Assembly: GCA_024639145.1 (NCBI GenBank)
Contig: JAHEIZ010000002.1
Coordinates: forward strand, 124,001-188,000
DNA: 64,000 nucleotides
Direction: 5' to 3'
From: Actinomycetes bacterium
GTDB taxonomy: Bacteria; Actinomycetota; Actinomycetes; S36-B12
In this document: in pieces, positions 58,418 through 64,000 of the stretch
Layout: every line of letters begins with the position of its first letter
Position numbering within the stretch: position 1 is the stretch's first letter
Translations under genes and position numbers: made by a program
The notes under the pieces: model-generated
The model's database searches: none
Seen by the model: only the letters and a program-made list of their open reading frames with translations
What the model was told of the DNA's origin: nothing

Positions 58418-59697
58418 TGCCCATCGTCCTGCGCGGAGCGCGCCCATACGGCGAGGACGCCGCGGACATCGTGATCGCCGATGGCCTGATCGTCGAGATC
58501 GCACCCGTGGGGTCAGCGAGTGGCGAGGTCATCGACTGCGAGGGGCTGGTGGCTCTTCCCGGGTTCGTGGACTTGCATACCCACCTGCGTGAGCCCGGCC
58601 GAGAGGATGCCGAGACTGTCGAGTCCGGTTCTCGAGCTGCGGCGCTCGGCGGCTATACCTGCGTGCACGCAATGGCGAATACCTCGCCGGTAGCCGACAC
58701 TGCGGGCGTGGTCGAGCAGGTATGGCGCTTGGGTGAGCGAACGGGGCTTGTGGATGTTCGACCGGTCGGGGCCGTCACGGTCGGGTTAGCCGGCGAGCGC
58801 ATGGCGGAGATCGGGGCGATGGCGAACTCCGAGGCGCAGGTTCGCGTGTTCAGCGACGACGGCAAGTGCGTCCACGATGCAGCGCTCATGCGTCGTGCGC
58901 TCGAATACGTGAAGGCATTCGACGGTGTTGTCGCACAGCATGCGCAGGAGCCTCGTCTGACCGAGAACGCGCAGATGAACGAAGGAATTCTTTCCGGGCA
59001 GCTCGGCTTGACCGGTTGGCCGGCGGTAGCGGAAGAGGCGATCATCGCTCGCGATGTCCTGCTTGCGCAGCATGTGGATTCCAGACTGCATGTCTGCCAT
59101 GTCTCGACTGCCGGCTCGGTGGAGGTTATTCGCTGGGCAAAGAGCAGGGGAGTCAACGTCACTGCCGAGGTCTGCCCTCATCACTTGATCCTGACCGAGG
59201 ATCTCGTGGCGTCCTATGACCCGATCTACAAGGTCAATCCGCCGCTTCGCACCGCTGCCGATATCGAGGCGCTCCGCGGTGCTCTGGGTGACGGCACGAT
59301 TGATGCAATCGCGACTGATCATGCCCCCCATCCGCATGAGGACAAGGATTGCGAGTGGGGAGCGGCTGCCTTCGGAATGCTCGGGCTCGAGACAGCATTC
59401 AGCATCGCCATGAAAACAATGATCGAACCCGGCCTTCTCGACTGGCGCGGCCTTGCTGACCGAATGTCGGTAGCGCCCGCCCGCATCGGCCGAGTACGTG
59501 AACAGGGGCACGAGCTGGCAGTCGGATCGATTGCGAATATCGCCCTCGTCGACCCTTCAGCCACCCGGGTCATCAGCTCCGACCGGCTTGCCTCGAAGTC
59601 ACGCAACACCCCTTACGCCAGCATGGAGTTACCCGGAGCCGTGGTTCACGTGCTCTATGGCGGCAATCTCACAGTTCGCGATGGAGCCCTCGCATGA
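58417..59697 (+). CDS. pyrC: Dihydroorotase (class I)
   Basis: Zinc amidohydrolase cyclising carbamoyl aspartate to dihydroorotate. The 426-residue protein has metal ligands H54 and H56 in [11 protein letters not shown], the [16 protein letters not shown] segment, [18 protein letters not shown] and [15 protein letters not shown]. The ATG overlaps the pyrB stop by one base. It is distinct from the dihydropyrimidinase at 20333, a relative used for breakdown. Confidence 0.96.
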   Translation: MPIVLRGARPYGEDAADIVIADGLIVEIAPVGSASGEVIDCEGLVALPGFVDLHTHLREPGREDAETVESGSRAAALGGYTCVHAMANTSPVADTAGVVEQVWRLGERTGLVDVRPVGAVTVGLAGERMAEIGAMANSEAQVRVFSDDGKCVHDAALMRRALEYVKAFDGVVAQHAQEPRLTENAQMNEGILSGQLGLTGWPAVAEEAIIARDVLLAQHVDSRLHVCHVSTAGSVEVIRWAKSRGVNVTAEVCPHHLILTEDLVASYDPIYKVNPPLRTAADIEALRGALGDGTIDAIATDHAPHPHEDKDCEWGAAAFGMLGLETAFSIAMKTMIEPGLLDWRGLADRMSVAPARIGRVREQGHELAVGSIANIALVDPSATRVISSDRLASKSRNTPYASMELPGAVVHVLYGGNLTVRDGALA

Positions 59698-60863
59698 TGT
59701 CCATAGCAACTGACCTGGAGAATGGGGCCATGAGCCGTGTTCTCGCAGTACTTGTCCTCGAAGATGGCCGCATCATGCGCGGTCGTTCGTTCGGCGCGAT
59801 CGGCACGGCTTACGGCGAGGCCGTCTTCTCCACCGGCATGAGCGGGTACCAGGAAACCCTCACCGACCCGTCCTACCGCCGTCAGGTGGTGATCATGACT
59901 GCTCCCCATATCGGGAACACCGGCATGAATCACGAGGATCCGGAGTCCACGCGCATTTGGGTGGCCGGCTACGTCGTCCGCGATCCTTCGCGTGTCACCT
60001 CGAACTGGCGTGCTGACTCAGATCTCGAGTCCGATCTCGTCGAGCAGGGCATTGTCGGACTGTGTGAGATCGACACCCGGGCGCTCACTCGTCACCTCCG
60101 CGAGCGCGGAAGCATGCGTGTCGGACTCTTCAGCGGTAGCGATGCCGAGGCCACCGATGCTGAACTTCTTGCACGCGTGCAGGCGACTCCGCAGATGCAG
60201 GGGGCAAGTCTGACCGATGAGGTCACCACCGTTGAGTCGTACGTCATTGCGGCCCAAGGCTCTAAGCGTTTCACTGTCGCGGCAATCGATCTTGGTATCA
60301 AGTCCATGACTCCGTTCCGGATGGCAGAGCGAGGCATTGAGGTACACGTGCTGCCTGCGAGCACGTCCTTCGAGCAGGTTGCGGCGCTTGCGCCTGACGG
60401 AGTCTTCTTCTCCAACGGCCCGGGTGACCCCGCCACTGCCACGCACGCAATCTCTGTCATGCAATCGGTACTCGAGGCACGCATTCCGGTCTTCGGCATC
60501 TGCTTCGGGAATCAGATCCTCGGCCGTGCGCTCGGACTCGGTACCTACAAGCTGCGATACGGGCATCGCGGTATCAATCAGCCGGTGATGGACCTCCGCA
60601 CACGCAAGGTCGAGGTCACTGCACACAACCATGGATTCGCCGTCGACGCGCCGCGCGATGGTGCCTTCGATACCCCGTATGGCCGCGCCGAAGTCAGTCA
60701 TGTCTGCCTGAACGACGATGTCGTCGAGGGCCTTCGCCTGCTTGACCGACCGGCCTTCAGCGTGCAGTACCACCCCGAGGCGGCGGCGGGTCCGCATGAC
60801 GCCTCATATCTCTTCGACGAATTCGTGACAGCAATGGAAGCAGGCGCACATGCCCAAGCGTGA
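59694..60863 (+). CDS. carA: Carbamoyl phosphate synthase, small (glutaminase) subunit
   Basis: Releases ammonia from glutamine for carbamoyl phosphate synthesis. The 389-residue protein has the N-terminal domain ([41 protein letters not shown]) and a class I glutaminase domain with nucleophile C270 ([15 protein letters not shown]) and the catalytic His in [16 protein letters not shown] 59694 overlaps the pyrC stop and has GGAG at 59683-59686; ATG 59730, with its own GGAG, is a plausible alternative that would remove 12 residues. Confidence 0.96.
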   Translation: MMSIATDLENGAMSRVLAVLVLEDGRIMRGRSFGAIGTAYGEAVFSTGMSGYQETLTDPSYRRQVVIMTAPHIGNTGMNHEDPESTRIWVAGYVVRDPSRVTSNWRADSDLESDLVEQGIVGLCEIDTRALTRHLRERGSMRVGLFSGSDAEATDAELLARVQATPQMQGASLTDEVTTVESYVIAAQGSKRFTVAAIDLGIKSMTPFRMAERGIEVHVLPASTSFEQVAALAPDGVFFSNGPGDPATATHAISVMQSVLEARIPVFGICFGNQILGRALGLGTYKLRYGHRGINQPVMDLRTRKVEVTAHNHGFAVDAPRDGAFDTPYGRAEVSHVCLNDDVVEGLRLLDRPAFSVQYHPEAAAGPHDASYLFDEFVTAMEAGAHAQA

Positions 60864-63800
60864 GGATCTCCGTTCGGTCATGGTGATCGGCTCCGGCCCG
60901 ATCGTGATCGGTCAGGCCTGCGAGTTCGACTATTCCGGAACCCAGGCCTGTCGGGTACTGCGCGACGAAGGTCTGCGAGTGGTTCTCGTCAACTCGAATC
61001 CGGCCACGATCATGACCGACCCTGAGTTCTCCGATGCCACGTACATCGAGCCCATCACCCCGGAGTTCCTCGAGCGCATCATCGCCAAGGAGCGCCCCGA
61101 CGCGTTGCTGCCGACTCTGGGCGGTCAAACGGCGCTGAATGCCGCGATCGCCCTGCACAAGAACGGTGTGCTGGCCAAGTACGACGTCGAGTTGATCGGT
61201 GCTGATGTCGACGCGATTGAGCGGGGAGAGAATCGCGAGATCTTCCGGCAGATCGTGGCCGACATCGGGGCCGAGAGCGCTCGATCGGCGATCTGTCATT
61301 CGCTCGATGACTGCCTGGCGGCGGTCGATGATCTCAAGTACCCCGTCGTCGTGCGGCCCTCCTTCACGATGGGTGGTGCCGGGTCCGGAATCGCCTATGA
61401 CGAGACCGACCTTCGCCGCATAGCCGGGGCCGGTCTACAGGCCAGCCCCACCACGGAGGTTCTTCTCGAGGAGTCCATCATCGGATGGAAGGAATATGAG
61501 CTCGAACTCATGCGCGATCACCACGACAACGTGGTGGTCGTCTGCTCGATTGAGAATCTTGACCCGATGGGCGTTCACACAGGTGACTCCATCACCGTCG
61601 CGCCCTCGCTCACCCTGACCGATCGCGAGTTCCAGCACATGCGCGATGTGGGCATCGCCATCATTCGCGCTGTCGGAGTCGACACGGGCGGATGCAATAT
61701 TCAGTTCGCCATCAATCCCGCGGACGGGCGCCTCATCGTCATTGAGATGAACCCACGTGTGTCGCGTTCCTCTGCGCTCGCGTCCAAGGCCACCGGTTTC
61801 CCCATCGCCAAGATCGCAGCTCGGCTTGCCATCGGTTACACGCTCGACGAGATTCCCAATGACATCACCGAGCAGACGCCGGCATCCTTCGAACCAACCC
61901 TCGACTACATCGTCGTCAAGGTCCCGCGTTTCGCCTTCGAGAAATTCCCGCAGGCTGATCCCGTTCTTACCACCACGATGAAGAGCGTCGGCGAGGCCAT
62001 GGCCATCGGCCGCAATTTCACCGAGGCACTCCAGAAGGCCCTTCGCTCACTCGAGAAGCCCGAAGCGGTCTTCAGCTGGAGCGAGAGTTCCGTTGACCTG
62101 ACGGATCTCCTGCAGCGCATGCGCAAGCCCCATGACGGTCGCCTCTCCTTGGTGCAGCAGGCCCTGGCCCAGGGCGCCACGGCCGAGCAGGTGCACGAGG
62201 CCACCAAGATCGATCCGTGGTTTATCGATCAGATCTGCCTGATCAATGAAGTTGCTGCCGAGGTGCGCACGGCTGAAGTGCTGGACTCCCATGTCATCCG
62301 CCATGCCAAGCGCCACGGATTCTCCGACCGGCAGCTCGCGCAACTTCGAGGCCTGACCGAGGCCGAGGTTCGTGAGTTGCGGCACGCGTTGGGTGTGCGC
62401 CCTGTCTACAAGACCGTCGATACCTGTGCCGCAGAGTTCGCCGCGCAGACTCCTTACCACTACTCGTCCTACGACGAGGAGACCGAGGTAGTGCCCACTG
62501 ATCGCGACAAGGTGATCATCCTGGGATCAGGTCCCAACCGCATCGGTCAGGGAATTGAGTTCGACTACTCGTGCGTGCATGCTGCACTGACCCTTCGCGA
62601 CGCCGGCTACGAGACCATCATGGTCAACTGCAACCCCGAGACCGTCTCGACCGACTACGACACCTCGGATCGCCTCTACTTCGAGCCGCTGACGCTCGAG
62701 GACGTCCTCGAGATCGTGCATGCAGAGTCAGGCGCGGGGCATCTGGTGGGCGTGATCGTCCAGCTCGGTGGTCAGACCCCTCTCGGGCTCGCTCAGGCCT
62801 TGAAGAATGCCGGCGTGCCAATCATCGGCACGAGCCCCGAGTCCATTCACCTCGCCGAGGAGCGCGGCGCCTTCGGTCGCGTGCTGGCCGAAGCGGGGCT
62901 TCCGGCGCCGCGGCACGGCACGGCGTTCTCCTTCCCCGAGGCCCAGGCAATCGCTGCCGATGTCGGATACCCGGTGCTGGTGCGACCGAGTTATGTGCTG
63001 GGCGGTCGAGGCATGGAGATCGTCTATGACGATGCGATGCTCGCCGACTACCTCACGCGCGCGACCGATGTCACGGCCGAGCATCCGGTGCTCGTCGATC
63101 GATTCCTCGATGATGCGATCGAGATCGATGTCGACGCCCTGTACGACGGCACTGAGCTCTTCCTCGCCGGCGTGATGGAGCACATCGAGGAAGCCGGAAT
63201 TCACTCCGGGGACTCGGCCTGCGCACTTCCGCCGATCACCTTGGGTGCAGGAGAAATAGAGCGCATCCGTACCTCGACGCTCGCCATCGCCAAGGGCGTG
63301 GGTGTCCGTGGCTTGCTCAACGTCCAATACGCGCTCGCCGGTGACGTCCTCTACGTTCTCGAGGCCAATCCGCGTGCTTCACGCACCGTGCCGTTCGTCT
63401 CCAAGGCGACGGCAGTTCCCATTGCCAAGGCGGCTGCTCGGGTCATGGTCGGTCAGACCATTGCCGAACTCCGTGAGCAGGGAATCCTCCCGGCTCAGGG
63501 CGACGGCGGCACGATGCCGGCAGGTTCCGCCGTGTCAGTGAAGGAAGCAGTGCTTCCGTTCGGTCGTTTCCACGGCGTAGACACCGTGCTCGGCCCCGAG
63601 ATGCGCTCGACCGGCGAGGTCATGGGAATCGACGACACCTTCGGCATCGCCTTCGCAAAGTCACAGGATGCTGCGTTCGGCGCTCTGCCGATGTCCGGTA
63701 CGGCATTCGTCTCGCTTGCCAACCGCGACAAGCGTTCTGCCATCTTCCCGATCAAGATCCTCCATGATCTTGGTTTCACGATTCTCGCAACTGCTGGCAC

Positions 63801-64000
63801 TGCCGAGGTTCTCGGAAGAAACGGCGTTCCCGCCCAGGTGCTGCGCAAGCAGTCGGAGGGAACCGGTCCAGGTGGTGAGAAGACCACGGTCGACGCGATC
63901 ATGGCCGGCGATATCCAGCTGATCATCAATACCCCATACGGAGTCGGCCCCCGCCTCGACGGCTACGAGATTCGCACGGCAGCGGTCACTCGTGGCGTGC
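60850..64000 (+). CDS. carB: Carbamoyl phosphate synthase, large subunit (3' end outside window)
   Basis: Makes carbamoyl phosphate from bicarbonate, ammonia and ATP. About 1050 codons are present and the frame is open to the window edge; the family is about 1100 residues, so only the end of the allosteric domain is missing. Visible parts are the first ATP-grasp half ([42 protein letters not shown]), the oligomerisation region, the second half ([35 protein letters not shown]) and the start of the MGS-like domain ([20 protein letters not shown]). ATG 60850 lies 14 bases inside carA. Confidence 0.96.
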   Translation, partial: MPKREDLRSVMVIGSGPIVIGQACEFDYSGTQACRVLRDEGLRVVLVNSNPATIMTDPEFSDATYIEPITPEFLERIIAKERPDALLPTLGGQTALNAAIALHKNGVLAKYDVELIGADVDAIERGENREIFRQIVADIGAESARSAICHSLDDCLAAVDDLKYPVVVRPSFTMGGAGSGIAYDETDLRRIAGAGLQASPTTEVLLEESIIGWKEYELELMRDHHDNVVVVCSIENLDPMGVHTGDSITVAPSLTLTDREFQHMRDVGIAIIRAVGVDTGGCNIQFAINPADGRLIVIEMNPRVSRSSALASKATGFPIAKIAARLAIGYTLDEIPNDITEQTPASFEPTLDYIVVKVPRFAFEKFPQADPVLTTTMKSVGEAMAIGRNFTEALQKALRSLEKPEAVFSWSESSVDLTDLLQRMRKPHDGRLSLVQQALAQGATAEQVHEATKIDPWFIDQICLINEVAAEVRTAEVLDSHVIRHAKRHGFSDRQLAQLRGLTEAEVRELRHALGVRPVYKTVDTCAAEFAAQTPYHYSSYDEETEVVPTDRDKVIILGSGPNRIGQGIEFDYSCVHAALTLRDAGYETIMVNCNPETVSTDYDTSDRLYFEPLTLEDVLEIVHAESGAGHLVGVIVQLGGQTPLGLAQALKNAGVPIIGTSPESIHLAEERGAFGRVLAEAGLPAPRHGTAFSFPEAQAIAADVGYPVLVRPSYVLGGRGMEIVYDDAMLADYLTRATDVTAEHPVLVDRFLDDAIEIDVDALYDGTELFLAGVMEHIEEAGIHSGDSACALPPITLGAGEIERIRTSTLAIAKGVGVRGLLNVQYALAGDVLYVLEANPRASRTVPFVSKATAVPIAKAAARVMVGQTIAELREQGILPAQGDGGTMPAGSAVSVKEAVLPFGRFHGVDTVLGPEMRSTGEVMGIDDTFGIAFAKSQDAAFGALPMSGTAFVSLANRDKRSAIFPIKILHDLGFTILATAGTAEVLGRNGVPAQVLRKQSEGTGPGGEKTTVDAIMAGDIQLIINTPYGVGPRLDGYEIRTAAVTRGV

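Overview
The window is a gene-dense, high-GC chromosomal segment (about 95% coding, roughly 62% G+C by eye) from an actinobacterium. The evidence is the gene order tsf-pyrH-frr-cdsA-rlmN and dxr-M50 protease-ispG-GNAT(DUF4081)-proS-DUF4439 lipoprotein-rimP-nusA-ylxR-infB-rbfA-truB-ribF, frequent GTG starts, a putative F420-dependent luciferase-family oxidoreductase, and a PyrR-type RNA leader. The genus cannot be named from sequence alone. No rRNA, tRNA, CRISPR array, phage or insertion sequence was seen. No stretch longer than about 205 bases lacks a gene.

Layout. 1-3708: the 3' end of tsf, then pyrH, frr, cdsA and rlmN. 3729-35455: a block of catabolic genes between rlmN and dxr. It contains: (a) a potassium channel, a PuuB-like FAD oxidoreductase and a cupin; (b) a class III CoA-transferase, a GntR regulator and a glutaryl-CoA-type dehydrogenase, with the same operator GGATTG-N4-CAATCC before both transcription units; (c) a nitrobindin-like protein and a PPOX-fold protein; (d) a class III aminotransferase, an Lrp regulator and a divergent aldehyde dehydrogenase; (e) an eight-gene minus-strand operon for reductive pyrimidine (or hydantoin) breakdown, with beta-ureidopropionase, dihydropyrimidinase, MmsA-type dehydrogenase, an F420-type LLM oxidoreductase and a four-gene NMT1/THI5 ABC importer, divergent from a MocR/GabR regulator; (f) potDABC, a second PuuB-like oxidoreductase, a ureohydrolase (agmatinase type), gabT, a PucR regulator and a GabD-like dehydrogenase. 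35504-39230: isoprenoid genes dxr and ispG around a site-2 protease. 39233-49337: GNAT, proS and the translation/ribosome-maturation cluster to ribF. 49417-56863: gltB, gltD and pyk. 56881-64000: PyrR-controlled pyrR-pyrB-pyrC-carA-carB, with carB running off the end.

How the parts fit. The catabolic block looks like a nitrogen and carbon scavenging region. It would import polyamines (PotDABC), hydrolyse agmatine or a related guanidino compound, oxidise or transaminate diamines, and finish through GabT/GabD to succinate. The CoA-transferase and glutaryl-CoA dehydrogenase would let a C5 diamine or lysine route end in crotonyl-CoA. The pyrimidine operon would convert dihydropyrimidines to beta-alanine and then acetyl- or propionyl-CoA. 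No canonical dihydropyrimidine dehydrogenase is present, and the LLM flavoprotein is the obvious candidate for that step. This is the most interesting open question in the window.

Regulation visible in sequence: a shared GntR operator pair; repeat-rich AT-rich DNA before the MocR regulator; a PyrR-binding hairpin before pyrR; a 150-base infB leader with two tiny ORFs and a hairpin; and at least seven genes whose -10-like hexamer ends exactly six bases before the start codon, suggesting leaderless mRNAs.
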